The notes under the pieces are model-generated. The model had not been told where the DNA came from. It worked only from the letters and a program-made list of their open reading frames with translations, and did no database searches. From Legionella anisa (GTDB lineage: Bacteria > Pseudomonadota > Gammaproteobacteria > Legionellales > Legionellaceae), in the NCBI RefSeq assembly GCF_001467525.1, contig NZ_LNXS01000029.1, positions 1 through 64,000 on the forward strand: a stretch of DNA of 64,000 nucleotides, given 5' to 3'. The translations under genes were made by a program, and so were the position numbers. The stretch's first letter is position 1. Each line of letters starts with the position of its first letter. Shown one piece after another: positions 54,473 to 64,000 of this stretch.

Positions 54473-56071
54473 TCAAAAACCATTGGTGATTGGATAACGC
54501 CAGTCTTTCCCAAAAGCGGTTGGGCTTATTTTAATTCCTGGTGCGGATTGGCGGCGTTTGTATTCATTGCGCTTAATCAATTGAATTACTTTTGTTACAG
54601 TTTCTGCGGCAAAACCTTGCTGAATTATTTCTTCGGGAGTTAAGTTTTTCTCCATATAGGCAATAATGATTGCATCTAATGTTGCATAGTCAGGTAAACT
54701 GTCCTGATCGGTCTGATCAGCTCTTAACTCAGCTGATGGGGCGCGGGTTAGAACGCGTTCTGGAATGATTTCAGAAAGACTATTACGATAGCGTGCAAGA
54801 GCATAAACTTGAGTTTTAAGTACGTCCTTTAATACGGCAAATCCGCCGGCCATGTCTCCATATAACGTGGCATAGCCTACAGCAGATTCACTTTTATTCG
54901 AAGTGGTAAGTACCATTTTGCCAGTTTTGTTAGACAATGCCATAATCAATACACCGCGAATTCGTGCTTGAATATTTTCTTCAGTCGTATCGGGAGCTCG
55001 CCCTGTGAATACTGGTTCAAGAGTGGTCATTAGGGCATTAAAAGCGGGTTCAATCGATAGGGTGGAATGTGATACGTTCAATTTTTCTATTTGCGTTAAA
55101 GCATCTTCATTACTCATTTGCGCGGTGTAACGTGAAGGCATAAGCACAGCATGAACTCGATCTGCTCCTAAAGCATCTACTGCTACAGCTAAAGTTAGTG
55201 CCGAGTCAATTCCTCCTGAAAGCCCAATCAAAACTCCAGGGAAATGATTTTTATTCACATAATCTCGAGTACCACACAGTAATGCTTCATAGATTAATGG
55301 CTCAAACTCAAGAAGGGGAGACAATGCGCCTTCAACATGATTTGCATGGATCGCTACAGTACGTAAATCTTCTTTAAATGCAGGGGATCGCGCACAAACC
55401 TTGCCTTGTGAATCAATTGCTAACGATTGACCATCAAATAATAGTTCATCCTGGCCTCCAATTTGATTTGCATAGATTATTGATATGCCGCGTTTTGCGT
55501 AAGATTTTAAGAGGTTTTCTCGTTTTTGATATTTACTGTAATCAAATGGAGATGCATTTAAAACGAGTAAGACAGAAATTCCTTTCTCAATTAAATCTTC
55601 TGCAGGACCTGGATACCATAAATCTTCACAGATAATCACACCTATTTTGTATTGATTTACATCTAAAATACATGGATTTTTTTCTCCTGGAGTAAAATAA
55701 CGTGCTTCATCAAAAATTTGATAATTGGGTAAATTTTGCTTGTGATATTCTGCGACTTTTTGTCCTTTATAAAAAATACTCACGCTATTATACAGTCGCT
55801 GCTCTTTTTGACTTGGGTGTCCTACAAGGACATAGCAATCTTTTGTTACAGCCTGAATCTGTTTTAAATGTTCAGCAACTGCGTGTTGAAATTCCTTACG
55901 AAAGAGCAAATCTTCAGGAGGATAACCTGTTAAAGCCAATTCGGGAAAGAGTATTATATTGTGATCAGCTTGTTTGCTTTTTATAACCTCTATGATTTGA
56001 TCCCTATTGGATGCCAAAGCACCTACTGTGGGATTGATTTGTGCCATAAGTACAGTAAGCTTATTTTGCAT
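54473..56071 (-). CDS. nadE: Glutamine-dependent NAD+ synthetase
   Basis: A 532-residue enzyme that makes NAD from deamido-NAD, ATP and glutamine-derived ammonia. The N-terminal nitrilase-type glutaminase has the triad E44 (FPELALTGY), K111 (EYHKQNLPNY) and C148 (IICEDLWYPG). The C-terminal synthetase has the PP-loop GLSGGIDSAL near residue 287, then TTSNKSESAVGYATLYGDMAG. Length is of the shorter bacterial two-domain type. It is a single gene, divergent from the SNF2-type helicase with a gap of 128 bases. Confidence 0.97.
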   Translation of the reverse strand: MQNKLTVLMAQINPTVGALASNRDQIIEVIKSKQADHNIILFPELALTGYPPEDLLFRKEFQHAVAEHLKQIQAVTKDCYVLVGHPSQKEQRLYNSVSIFYKGQKVAEYHKQNLPNYQIFDEARYFTPGEKNPCILDVNQYKIGVIICEDLWYPGPAEDLIEKGISVLLVLNASPFDYSKYQKRENLLKSYAKRGISIIYANQIGGQDELLFDGQSLAIDSQGKVCARSPAFKEDLRTVAIHANHVEGALSPLLEFEPLIYEALLCGTRDYVNKNHFPGVLIGLSGGIDSALTLAVAVDALGADRVHAVLMPSRYTAQMSNEDALTQIEKLNVSHSTLSIEPAFNALMTTLEPVFTGRAPDTTEENIQARIRGVLIMALSNKTGKMVLTTSNKSESAVGYATLYGDMAGGFAVLKDVLKTQVYALARYRNSLSEIIPERVLTRAPSAELRADQTDQDSLPDYATLDAIIIAYMEKNLTPEEIIQQGFAAETVTKVIQLIKRNEYKRRQSAPGIKISPTAFGKDWRYPITNGF

Positions 56072-56199
56072 GATATATACTCTAAAAAGACTCCAAAGAG
56101 CGATAAACTAATATAAAGAACCTTTAATTTAAAGATAAAAATGTCAATTAATTTAAAAATTGACTAAAATAGATCCTTTGTCCAGTAAAAAACACGCTT

Positions 56200-59100
56200 A
56201 TGTTAAATGAAGCACTCTCAAAAATGCCAGAAGTCTTTGATGCCAAAATATTATTGCGAGGTCAAGAATATTTTGAAAATGGACATGTGCTCAATATTCG
56301 TTTTAGCGACGGTCTATTAAAAGGTCGAGTTAAAGGAAGTTCGAGCCAAATTTATGATGTACATATGGATTTGAAATCTTGGCCAAAAAAATTAGCGCAT
56401 TGCACTTGTAATTATCAATATAATTGCAAACATGCCGCTGCGTGTTTATTTGCCCTACGCGATAGAGAAAAAGTAAGCTCTCCATCTTTTGCAGGTAATA
56501 AATTAGATAAAAGGCTCGATAGTTGGTTGAAAAATTTGCGTGCTCAAGAAGCTGCAATTGTAAAAGCACCCGAAGTGACACATCATTTAGTTTATCTCAT
56601 AGACCTAAGACTGGATGGCTATGAGCATCGAATCGTGATTAGGTTAGCTTTAGCCAAGCTATTAAAACGTGGTGGTTATGGAAAAATGATCCCGTTTAAT
56701 AGTCTCTCTGATTCTAAAAAACAGCATTTTATTGGCGATGATAATGATTTGGTAGCGCTCCTTCTGTTTAAATGTGGTGTTTCAGGTTGGTTTGATACAT
56801 TAACCATTCGCAATAGCGAATTATTAGAACGAATTATCGCAACTGGACGAGCTTTTTTTATACAAAACGAGGACGAGTCGATTCATTTGGGTGAGGCGAT
56901 TCAAGGTACTTGTGAATGGGTGTTATCTCATAATGGTAATCAAAATTTATTGTTAACACATGAAGGGAATGTACTTGAACCTTTGCTGTTGGATGAAAGT
57001 TGGTATTTTAATCGTTCCGAAGACAAAATGGGACGTTTAGTTACTCCCTATCCAATAAAACAATTGAGTTATTTGTTGAAAGCACCTCCAATTCCAATAG
57101 AACAGGCCGAATTACTAGCAAACAAAATGGCTAAAACATGTCCCGAGTTTCCCTTGCCGCAAGTATTTGCACAGCGAGAAGCTCGACACGTTACACCAGT
57201 ACCCGTGCTTATTCTAGATGCCATTAATGAATCGGATAATGAGTCTTCCTGGCTGTATGACTCTGAAGAAGAACTGCATGCTTTATTTACGGCACGTATT
57301 CTTTTTGATTATGCCGGTTTAATGATTGCAGGTTCTGAAGAATGTAACACCGTCGTATGCCAGCAGGAAGAACGTTTAATTGAATACACACGTCATAAGA
57401 GTTTTGAGCAATCAAAATGGGATGAAGTGCAGGAAATACTTGAGTTAAGAACACCGAGAGCCTGGGAAAATGAACAGTGGAAAAAAATAAAACAGGCTGA
57501 TTTTGTTTTGCAGAATATTAATGTTTTGGCAGATTTGGAATTTGTTTACAGTCAATTAGTACCCGAGTTAAAAAGCCGCGGTTGGCGAGTCGAATGTATT
57601 AGTCCAGTGTATCACGAAGTGATTCGTGCTGATGATGTAGAGTGGTATTCAGACCTGCATGAAAATGCAACCGATTTTTTCTCATATCAATTGGGAATTT
57701 TGGTTGAGGGTAAACCAGTCAGTATTGTACCTTTGGTAGCAGATTTAATTCATCGTTACAGTGGTAATGATTTGGATAATCTTCCTGACACACAATTAGT
57801 CAAGATGCCTTTGCATGACGGACGGGCTTTGCAGTTAGAAATGGGGCGAATTAAACCTTTGGTGCGTCTGTTACTTCAATTTGGCGTGCGCCGTATCGAT
57901 GAAAATCAACACTTACAAATTAACAAATATCAACTTATTTTAATGCGTGAAGCTGAATTAGCTATTGCGGCAACTAAAACACGTTGGCAAGGCGCTGAAA
58001 TTTTAAGAGATCAAATAAAACAATTGTCTCAATTAGCCCATATTCCTGAAATACTACCACCTTCTGGCTTGCATGCTCAGCTGAGGGATTATCAACGCTA
58101 TGGTTTAAATTGGTTGCAATTTTTGCGAACAAGCCATTTCAGTGGCATTCTTGCTGATGATATGGGATTGGGTAAAACAATACAAACCTTGGCTCATTTG
58201 CAATATGAAAAAGAGCAAGGTCGTATTAACGCAGCAACCTTAATTGTTGCACCAACAAGTCTTGTAGGGAACTGGGAGGCTGAAGCCAAACGTTTTACTC
58301 CATCATTAAAGGTCTTAATTTATCATGGTTCCGAGCGTCATCAGGATAATTTTAATGACTATGATATCGTTGTTTCTACTTATGGATTAATCCATCGAGA
58401 TAAAGAGAAATTTGTCACTTATTCTTTTTATTATCTGATTTTGGATGAAGCGCAATTTATTAAAAATGCGCGTACGAAAACGACGCAAATTATTCAGCAA
58501 TTGCATGCTACCCATCGTTTATGCCTGACCGGAACGCCTTTGGAAAATCACTTAGGTGAGTTATGGTCGTTGTTTCATTTTCTGATGCCTGGTCTATTAG
58601 GTGATGCGAAGCAATTTAGACTTTGGTTCCGAACTCCTATTGAGAAATATGCCGATTTGAATCGACGAGAGGTTCTGACAAAGAGAGTACAGCCCTTTAT
58701 ATTGAGAAGAACAAAAAATCAGGTGGCACGTGAATTACCTCCTAAAACAGAAATGACACGTACCATCGAAATTATTGGCCAACAGCGTGATCTATATGAA
58801 GCAATTCGTATGAGTATGGAGAAAAAAGTTCGTGATGCGATTGCAAAGCAGGGCCTGGGTAAAAGCCATATCCTTTTGCTGGATGCACTACTGAAATTAC
58901 GGCAGGGTTGTTGTGATCCTAGATTATTGTCTTTGCCTGAAGCAACGATTGCACATGGTACATCTGCAAAACTAGAGGCCTTAATGGATTTATTGGATAA
59001 CTTGGTAGGTGAGGGAAGACGAGTCTTGGTTTTCTCACAATTTACTTCCATGTTGCAGTTAATAGAAGAAGAATTGCATGCGAGAAGTTATGATTATTTA

Positions 59101-59472
59101 AAATTAACGGGGCAAACAGTACATCGACAAGCAATGGTAGAAAAATTTCAGGAAGGAAAAATTCCAATTTTTCTTATCAGTTTGAAAGCTGGCGGCACTG
59201 GACTTAATTTAACGCGTGCTGACACGGTAATTCATTATGATCCCTGGTGGAATCCTGCAGTAGAAGATCAAGCTACAGATCGAACTCATCGAATAGGTCA
59301 GGAAAATCCTGTGTTTGTCTATAAGCTAATCACTTCGGGTACAGTAGAAGAAGCTATTTTAGGAATGCAAGAGAAAAAGAGACAATTAGTTGAAGGCGTT
59401 TTATCCGCTGATCCGGCCAAGGCAATGGCTTTAAGTGAAGAAGATGTAGAACAGTTTTTTACACCATTATAA
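56200..59472 (+). CDS. SWIM zinc-finger SNF2-family helicase
   Basis: A 1090-residue SF2 ATPase of the Swi2/Snf2 type. The N-terminal SWIM zinc finger uses C68, C70, C76 and H78 (CTCNYQYNCKH). The middle part (about 120-600) is the bacterial extension. The ATPase starts near LRDYQRYGLNWLQFL: Walker A DDMGLGKTIQ (about 652-661), Walker B LDEAQ, LCLTGTPLENHL, and in the second lobe VLVFSQFTSML, SLKAGGTGLNLTRADTVIHYDPWWNPAVEDQ and RTHRIGQ. Such bacterial proteins (HepA-like or SNF2) remodel protein-nucleic acid complexes; the exact role is not known. It is a single gene with the ATG at 56200. Confidence 0.93.
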   Translation: MLNEALSKMPEVFDAKILLRGQEYFENGHVLNIRFSDGLLKGRVKGSSSQIYDVHMDLKSWPKKLAHCTCNYQYNCKHAAACLFALRDREKVSSPSFAGNKLDKRLDSWLKNLRAQEAAIVKAPEVTHHLVYLIDLRLDGYEHRIVIRLALAKLLKRGGYGKMIPFNSLSDSKKQHFIGDDNDLVALLLFKCGVSGWFDTLTIRNSELLERIIATGRAFFIQNEDESIHLGEAIQGTCEWVLSHNGNQNLLLTHEGNVLEPLLLDESWYFNRSEDKMGRLVTPYPIKQLSYLLKAPPIPIEQAELLANKMAKTCPEFPLPQVFAQREARHVTPVPVLILDAINESDNESSWLYDSEEELHALFTARILFDYAGLMIAGSEECNTVVCQQEERLIEYTRHKSFEQSKWDEVQEILELRTPRAWENEQWKKIKQADFVLQNINVLADLEFVYSQLVPELKSRGWRVECISPVYHEVIRADDVEWYSDLHENATDFFSYQLGILVEGKPVSIVPLVADLIHRYSGNDLDNLPDTQLVKMPLHDGRALQLEMGRIKPLVRLLLQFGVRRIDENQHLQINKYQLILMREAELAIAATKTRWQGAEILRDQIKQLSQLAHIPEILPPSGLHAQLRDYQRYGLNWLQFLRTSHFSGILADDMGLGKTIQTLAHLQYEKEQGRINAATLIVAPTSLVGNWEAEAKRFTPSLKVLIYHGSERHQDNFNDYDIVVSTYGLIHRDKEKFVTYSFYYLILDEAQFIKNARTKTTQIIQQLHATHRLCLTGTPLENHLGELWSLFHFLMPGLLGDAKQFRLWFRTPIEKYADLNRREVLTKRVQPFILRRTKNQVARELPPKTEMTRTIEIIGQQRDLYEAIRMSMEKKVRDAIAKQGLGKSHILLLDALLKLRQGCCDPRLLSLPEATIAHGTSAKLEALMDLLDNLVGEGRRVLVFSQFTSMLQLIEEELHARSYDYLKLTGQTVHRQAMVEKFQEGKIPIFLISLKAGGTGLNLTRADTVIHYDPWWNPAVEDQATDRTHRIGQENPVFVYKLITSGTVEEAILGMQEKKRQLVEGVLSADPAKAMALSEEDVEQFFTPL

Positions 59473-59503
59473 AAAATTACTTCTTAAGGCTGGCATAGCT
59501 CTT

Positions 59504-59585
59504 GTAGCCTGGGTGCAGCGCAGCGGAACCCGGGATATAAATGGATTTCTTAATCCCGGGTTCCGCTGCGCTGCACCCAGGCTAC
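59504..59585. repeat. REP-like palindrome, copy 9
   Basis: GTAGCCTGGGTGCAGCGCAG to GGAACCCGGG and CCCGGGTTCCGCTGCGCTGC to GGCTAC, perfect 31-base arms around a short AT-rich centre. It is the most regular copy. It lies downstream of the SNF2 gene and upstream of the DUF2147 gene, both on the plus strand. Confidence 0.92.
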
Positions 59586-59698
59586 AAGCTTGATTCATTC
59601 CAAGCTAAACATTTATTTTTAAAATTTACTTCATTAAAACTAGCATAGTTTTCAATCATAGCATAAGCTATTAAATGATTGTAAACATGGAGAAAATT

Positions 59699-60130
59699 AT
59701 GAACTTATGGAAGCTAGCTTGTGGTTTTTTTGTTGCTATGTTTTATTTACCTGCAGCACTTGCCGCATCGCCAGTAGGTACCTGGGTGACTATTGATGAT
59801 AAAACAGGTAAGAAAAGAGCTGTTGTCACCATTAGTGAATCCGGAGGTACTTTAAGTGCAGTGATTAATAAGGTATTTCCGCAACCTGGTGATACTGGAA
59901 TTTGCCAGAATTGTCCTGGTATGTTTAAAGGAAAGAAGGTTGAAGGATTGACTTTTATGTGGGGCTTGAAGAAGGAAGGAGATAACGAGTGGGGCGGTGG
60001 CTCTATTTTAGATCCCAAGTCAGGGAAAATCTATCGTGCCAAAATCACTGATAAGGGCAATAAACTTTTAGTCCGAGGATATCTGGGGATTTCTTTATTA
60101 GGACGTACTCAAGTTTGGAAAAAACAATAG
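59699..60130 (+). CDS. DUF2147 exported protein
   Basis: A 143-residue protein with a signal peptide (MNLWKLACGFFVAMFYLPAALA) and a DUF2147 domain: SPVGTWVTIDDKTGKKRAVV, then GTLSAVINKVFPQPGD with a CQNC pair, GLTFMWGLKKEGDNEWGGGS, then LDPKSGKIYRAKI and a final GRTQVWKK. The family is lipocalin-like, periplasmic and of unknown function. The ATG at 59699 has GGAG seven bases upstream; in-frame ATGs at 59687 and 59675 lack one. Confidence 0.88.
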   Translation: MNLWKLACGFFVAMFYLPAALAASPVGTWVTIDDKTGKKRAVVTISESGGTLSAVINKVFPQPGDTGICQNCPGMFKGKKVEGLTFMWGLKKEGDNEWGGGSILDPKSGKIYRAKITDKGNKLLVRGYLGISLLGRTQVWKKQ

Positions 60131-60145
60131 CTTATCAACAAAATT

Positions 60146-60171
60146 CATCCCGAACAGCTTTGTTCGGGATG
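60146..60171. terminator. Perfect hairpin after the DUF2147 gene
   Basis: CATCCCGAACA and TGTTCGGGATG pair over 11 bases with loop GCTT. No T-run follows, so it may be a small dispersed palindrome or an mRNA 3' stabiliser rather than a classic rho-independent terminator. It sits 15 bases after the stop codon. Confidence 0.55.
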
Positions 60172-60232
60172 ACATCTATGTAAAAGAACATTACAATAGA
60201 CCTCGTTCCAAATTTCTCATTGCATCACGACC

Positions 60233-61615
60233 ATGTATGATCTGCAAAACTCCAAAAAAACGGTTGATCCATTAAAACGCCCCCCCCATTCAGTGGAAGC
60301 GGAGCAATCCATTATTGGTGGATTAATGTTGGACAATCAGGTTTGGGATAAAGTCAGTAATAAATTATGTGAAACCGATTTCTATCGCACTGAGCATCGA
60401 ATTTTATTTCGAACAATCTCCAATTTAGTAAAAAAAGATCAACCTTTTGATGTAGTGACTTTGCTTGATGCCTTAAAGTCTTATAACGAATTGGATGATG
60501 TGGGTGGGGAAGCCTATTTGTTCGAATTGGCTAATAACACCCCCAGTGTTGCTAACGTATCTGCTTATGCCGATATAGTTCGTGAAAAATCAGTACAGAG
60601 ACAGCTTATTACTGTAGCTACCGAAATTGCTGATTCAGCATATAATCCTGGAGGCAGGCAAGTGCCTGAGCTTCTTGATATGGCAGAAACTAAAGTGTTT
60701 GCTATAGGTGAGCAAACAGGTGGTGATGGCGGGCCTCAGAATATAAAATCAATTTTAGTTCGTGCGGTAGAAAAAATTGATGCACTTTATCATAATGGTG
60801 ATGCAATTACCGGGCTTGCTACAGGTTTGTCTGATTTGGATGAAATGACCTCAGGATTGCAGCCTTCCGATTTAATTATTGTTGCTGGTCGTCCTTCTAT
60901 GGGTAAAACGACTCTGGTTATGAATATGGCAGAACATGCCGCGATTAAATCTGGAAAACCCGTACTTGCTTTTTCTATGGAGATGCCGGCAGATTCTTTG
61001 GCAATGAGAATGATGTCTTCTTTAGGGCGCATTGATCAGCATAAGATTAGAACGGGTAAACTGGATGATGATGATTGGCCTCGTGTGACCTCAGCAGTAC
61101 ATATGCTTTCTGACGCCCCTTTATTTATAGATGATACACCCGCTTTAAGTCCAGGTGAAATGCGTGCACGAGCCAGGCGTTTAGCCAAGGAGCAAGGTAA
61201 CTTGGGGCTAATTGTGGTAGACTATTTGCAATTAATGAAAGTGCCTGGGTTTTCAGCGGATAATAGAACGGCAGAAATATCTGAAATTTCACGCAGTCTT
61301 AAATCGCTTGCAAAAGAACTACAGGTACCAGTCATTGCTTTATCCCAGTTGAACCGAAGTTTGGAACAACGCGCAGATAAACGTCCTGTTATGTCTGATT
61401 TGCGTGAATCGGGTGCGATTGAGCAAGATGCTGATTTAATTTGCTTTATTTATCGGGATGAAGTCTATAATGAAGATAGTCCTGATAAAGGAACAGCAGA
61501 AATCATTGTGGCCAAGCAAAGAAATGGTCCAATTGGTAAGGTTCGTGTAGCCTTTATTGGTAAATACACTCGTTTTGAAGATTTAGCTTATAATGGTTAT
61601 CAAGGGGTAGATTAA
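60233..61615 (+). CDS. dnaB: Replicative DNA helicase DnaB
   Basis: A 460-residue hexameric 5'-3' helicase that unwinds DNA at the replication fork. N-terminal domain: [20 protein letters not shown]-terminal RecA-like domain: Walker [10 protein letters not shown] (about 218-226), [14 protein letters not shown], Walker [11 protein letters not shown], and the arginine-finger region [18 protein letters not shown]. coli DnaB has 471 residues. There is no strong ribosome binding site before the ATG at 60233, but the N-terminus fits the family. It lies two bases before alr, the common gammaproteobacterial order. Confidence 0.98.
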   Translation: MYDLQNSKKTVDPLKRPPHSVEAEQSIIGGLMLDNQVWDKVSNKLCETDFYRTEHRILFRTISNLVKKDQPFDVVTLLDALKSYNELDDVGGEAYLFELANNTPSVANVSAYADIVREKSVQRQLITVATEIADSAYNPGGRQVPELLDMAETKVFAIGEQTGGDGGPQNIKSILVRAVEKIDALYHNGDAITGLATGLSDLDEMTSGLQPSDLIIVAGRPSMGKTTLVMNMAEHAAIKSGKPVLAFSMEMPADSLAMRMMSSLGRIDQHKIRTGKLDDDDWPRVTSAVHMLSDAPLFIDDTPALSPGEMRARARRLAKEQGNLGLIVVDYLQLMKVPGFSADNRTAEISEISRSLKSLAKELQVPVIALSQLNRSLEQRADKRPVMSDLRESGAIEQDADLICFIYRDEVYNEDSPDKGTAEIIVAKQRNGPIGKVRVAFIGKYTRFEDLAYNGYQGVD

Positions 61616-61616
61616 G

Positions 61617-62690
61617 GTGTCCAGACCTACCAAACTGGTGATAGAGCCAAGCGCTTTGCATCACAACTTAACGCGAATAAGACATTTTGCTCCAGGCAAG
61701 AAAATAATTGCTATGGTTAAGGCTAATGCCTATGGTTGTGGTGTGCATATTGTAGCACCAATATTGGAAGGACACGTAGATGCTTTTGGTGTAGCGTGTA
61801 TTGAGGAAGCCCTGGTACTTCGTAAAATAGGAATACGGACTCATTGTATTCTTTTTCAAGGTATATTTAGCCCTGATGAATTTAAGGTGGTAGCACAGCA
61901 TCAATTTGGATGTGTTATTCATCAACCACATCAGGTACAGTGGCTTTTAAATACCCCTCTAGATACGCCGATTAAACTCTGGGTTAAAGTAAATACAGGT
62001 ATGCATCGCTTGGGTTTTAAGACTCATGAACTGCAAGGTGTGATGGATGCATTGCAATCTTGTCCTTGGGTGGATAAAGAGATCGGTTTGATGACCCATT
62101 TAGCATGTGCGGATGAGCCTGAACGCATCGAAAATTTTCAGCAAATTACTTTGTTTGAGAGCATTTCTACTTCTGGGTTTAGTCAACGCAGTATTGCCAA
62201 CTCAGCTGCCATTATTTCTTTTCCGCAAACTCATATGGATGTTGTCAGACCTGGTATTATGCTTTATGGAGTATCACCTTTTGCCGATCAGACTGCAATT
62301 GATTTGGGTTTACTTCCGGTAATGCGTTTTGTTTCAGCAATTAGTGCAGTTCATCATAATCCGCCTTTGGCGCAAGTTGGGTATAGTGGTATTTGGAAAA
62401 GTGAAAAGTCTTCCATTATCGGTATTGTTGCTGCGGGTTATGGTGATGGTTATCCACGGCATATTGCAGCAAACACTCCAGTTTGGGTTCAAGGCAAAGA
62501 GGTTCCTATTGTAGGGCGAGTATCAATGGATATGCTTGCTGTAGACTTAACAGATCATCCGGAAGTAAAACCTGGAGCGCCTGTTGAGCTTTGGGGGACA
62601 CATATTTTAGTTGAGCGAATCGCACACGCAGCAGGAACTACGGGTTATGAATTATTATGTCAGATTTCTGAGCGAGTGCGTCACGGTTAA
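61617..62690 (+). CDS. alr: Alanine racemase
   Basis: A 357-residue PLP enzyme that makes D-alanine for peptidoglycan. The PLP lysine is K35 in [11 protein letters not shown]; the second catalytic residue is the Tyr in [10 protein letters not shown] near residue 260. [12 protein letters not shown] and [15 protein letters not shown] are also conserved. It starts with GTG at 61617, one base after the dnaB stop, so the two are co-translated or nearly so. E. coli Alr has 359 residues. Confidence 0.97.
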   Translation: MSRPTKLVIEPSALHHNLTRIRHFAPGKKIIAMVKANAYGCGVHIVAPILEGHVDAFGVACIEEALVLRKIGIRTHCILFQGIFSPDEFKVVAQHQFGCVIHQPHQVQWLLNTPLDTPIKLWVKVNTGMHRLGFKTHELQGVMDALQSCPWVDKEIGLMTHLACADEPERIENFQQITLFESISTSGFSQRSIANSAAIISFPQTHMDVVRPGIMLYGVSPFADQTAIDLGLLPVMRFVSAISAVHHNPPLAQVGYSGIWKSEKSSIIGIVAAGYGDGYPRHIAANTPVWVQGKEVPIVGRVSMDMLAVDLTDHPEVKPGAPVELWGTHILVERIAHAAGTTGYELLCQISERVRHG

Positions 62691-62702
62691 GAACATAATT
62701 AT

Positions 62703-62782
62703 GTAGCCTGGGTGCAGCGAAGCGGAACCCGGGTTTTACTGATTTAGAATTCCCGGGTTTCGCTTCGCTGCACCCAGGCTAC
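62703..62782. repeat. REP-like palindrome, copy 10
   Basis: GTAGCCTGGGTGCAGCGAAG to GGAACCCGGGTTT on the left, and CCCGGGTTTCGCTTCGCTGC to CAGGCTAC on the right. It starts 13 bases after the alr stop codon and is followed by the small lipoprotein gene on the same strand. Confidence 0.88.
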
Positions 62783-62873
62783 AAAATATAGCTGTTCTTA
62801 ACTATGGATAATAACTGAGCGTGATGTTAGAATTACAACCGATTTCTATAACCTTTTAATTGGGTGATATGTT

Positions 62874-63320
62874 ATGAAAAAAATAGCTGTTGCATCATTG
62901 TCTTTATTATTAGTTGGTTGTGCATCAATGAATCATCAAGACGTAGGTACTATCTCAGGTGGAGTTATCGGCGGATTGATTGGAAGTCAATTTGGTGGTG
63001 GCCCTGCAGCTAAATTGGCTGCAACAGCAGGTGGTGCTATTGCTGGTGCTTATTTAGGTGGTCAAATTGGTAAATATATGGATAAAGTGGATAGAATGGA
63101 AATGCAACGTGCCTTAGAAACTGCACCCACAGGCAAATCAGTACATTGGTCAAATCCAGACACCGGAAATAGTTATACAGTACAACCTACTCGTACTTAT
63201 TATCGTGAGCGTTTGCCTTGCCGTGAGTATCTAACTAAGGCAATCATTGATGGAAGACCACAAACATTACGTGGTAGTGCATGCCGTCAGCCAGATGGTA
63301 CATGGCATGTTGTAAACTAA
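62874..63320 (+). CDS. Glycine-zipper lipoprotein, RT0821/Lpp0805 surface-antigen family
   Basis: A 148-residue lipoprotein. The lipobox is LLVGC (Cys16). Residues about 24-65 form a glycine zipper 2TM domain (GGVIGGLIGSQFGGG and GGAIAGAYLGGQIGKYMD), as in 17 kDa rickettsial antigens. The C-terminal half, VHWSNPDTGNSYTVQPTRTY and CREYLTKAIIDGRPQTLRG, fits the RT0821/Lpp0805 family of outer-membrane surface proteins. Two cysteines in the second half may pair. Function is probably structural in the envelope. AACCTTTTAATTGGGTGATATGTT-type weak ribosome binding (GGGTGA) precedes the ATG. Confidence 0.9.
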   Translation: MKKIAVASLSLLLVGCASMNHQDVGTISGGVIGGLIGSQFGGGPAAKLAATAGGAIAGAYLGGQIGKYMDKVDRMEMQRALETAPTGKSVHWSNPDTGNSYTVQPTRTYYRERLPCREYLTKAIIDGRPQTLRGSACRQPDGTWHVVN

Positions 63321-63333
63321 TCACTTAGATTGA

Positions 63334-63370
63334 TGTAGCCTGGGTGTAGCGAAGCGAAACCCGGGTTCCC
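63334..63370. repeat. REP-like half element, copy 11
   Basis: GTAGCCTGGGTGTAGCGAAG followed by CGAAACCCGGGTTCCCC. The expected right arm is replaced by TTCGTTATACTCAAACCAAC. It lies between the convergent glycine-zipper lipoprotein and TPR-like protein genes. Confidence 0.8.
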
Positions 63371-63527
63371 CGTTTCGTTATACTCAAACCAACCGTTTAC
63401 ACCCTATTGCGAATAATTAAGTGGCAACTGAATTATATCTTCGGATTAATGATGGTTAGCATTACTAGCTGCAATGAGACTAGCTTTCCAAATACTGCAT
63501 AATCCATATTTAAAGGTAGTCTCTAGG

Positions 63528-63968
63528 CTAAAGTGTTTTTTTAGATAGTTCTGATTCCAAATCAACTTCCTTGTCTTCAAGTTGAGGAAGCCCAATTTTT
63601 AATCGTTCGGCATTGATTTGATTTTTATCATAAGTAAATCCTTCATAAGGAGGGATAATAGTACCTATTTTTAATTCCGTTTCAGTATCCTCTTCTTGTA
63701 CCATCTGGGTGCCATACTTTTGTGCCTTTGGAGGATTATCATTCAATTTCCACTTGTCAAAGGATGAAGCCATTAAAAGTCTTACATCCATTGCTTGTGG
63801 ATCATCAGGTTTAAAGTTTAGCGCTCTTTTAGCATATACATATGCTTTTTTATTATTTTTTGCCGAATGACTCGAGTAAAGAATCATTGCGGCGTAATAA
63901 TAATCTGCGCCTTCTGGGTTCTTATTTTTTTTCATAATTTCTTTTACTAGTTTGATCCTTTCCGACAT
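63528..63968 (-). CDS. Short TPR-like protein, unknown
   Basis: A 146-residue soluble protein. Residues about 18-75 look like one or two tetratricopeptide-type helix pairs: ADYYYAAMILYSSHSAKNNK, then AYVYAKRALNFKPDDPQAMD and a further helix. The C-terminal half has a small motif EEDTETELKIGTIIPPYEG and a charged tail. No signal peptide is seen and I do not recognise the family. AAGG lies just before the ATG at 63968, 32 bases from the window edge, so no neighbour can be read upstream. Confidence 0.65.
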   Translation of the reverse strand: MSERIKLVKEIMKKNKNPEGADYYYAAMILYSSHSAKNNKKAYVYAKRALNFKPDDPQAMDVRLLMASSFDKWKLNDNPPKAQKYGTQMVQEEDTETELKIGTIIPPYEGFTYDKNQINAERLKIGLPQLEDKEVDLESELSKKTL

Positions 63969-64000
63969 AACCTTATTTTTAGGTATATTTCCTGATCGTC

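Noticed and set aside
1-64000. tRNA, rRNA, tmRNA or prophage/IS genes
   Set aside because: No cloverleaf-like sequence, rRNA segment, integrase or transposase gene was recognised by eye; a tRNAscan and IS search would be decisive.

Overview
The window is AT-rich chromosomal DNA from a gammaproteobacterium, most likely Legionellaceae. The evidence is a spectinomycin-phosphotransferase homologue very like Legionella pneumophila APH(9)-Ia, a DotI/IcmL-like periplasmic protein, a protein of the RT0821/Lpp0805 surface-antigen family, eukaryote-like ankyrin and leucine-rich-repeat proteins, and a SulP transporter followed by a carbonic anhydrase. No tRNA, rRNA, CRISPR array, prophage or complete insertion sequence was recognised.

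Layout. 0.4-11.4 kb is accessory-like: a DUF4349 membrane protein, an APH(9)-type kinase, a Cys-rich lipoprotein, an MFS transporter, a YeeE/YedE remnant, a secreted subtilase, a microbial PARG-like macrodomain protein, a BrkB/YihY protein and a secreted LRR protein. 11.6-19 kb (minus strand) holds proS, a SulP transporter and carbonic anhydrase that look like one fusion gene broken in its STAS domain, ttcA, a TolC-family protein and pcm. 19.3-24.1 kb (plus) holds kbl-tdh (threonine to glycine), ettA and an L,D-transpeptidase. 24.2-33.3 kb holds an IcmL-like protein downstream of hutG, a GNAT remnant, a STY0301-like protein and an acyl-CoA ligase, then a tight plus-strand run SDR-hutI-DUF3298-OPT transporter. 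33.5-45.1 kb (minus) holds valS, a large ankyrin protein with eight near-identical 35-residue repeats, a LysR regulator and an RND efflux pump with its adaptor. 45.3-51.5 kb (plus) holds small exported proteins and then glyA-nrdR-nusB-thiL-pgpA and an AI-2E-family permease. 51.8-64 kb holds a beta-barrel protein, an orphan protein with an internal duplication, nadE, a SWIM/SNF2 helicase, a DUF2147 protein, dnaB-alr, a glycine-zipper lipoprotein and a TPR-like protein.

A striking feature is a REP-like palindrome family (arms GTAGCCTGGGTG...CCCGGG and its complement), present in eleven full or partial copies plus one decayed copy. Every convergent gene gap longer than 100 bases contains one, and no divergent promoter gap does. 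A second palindrome family (TCCGCGGGATCC / GCGTAGGCAGGGATCC type) appears two or three times.

The observations most worth following are the split SulP-carbonic anhydrase gene, the placement rule of the REP-like elements, the PARG-like protein and other candidate Dot/Icm effectors, two short gene remnants, and an unlisted 53-codon reading frame with a good ribosome binding site. I did not find a clearly new multi-gene system.
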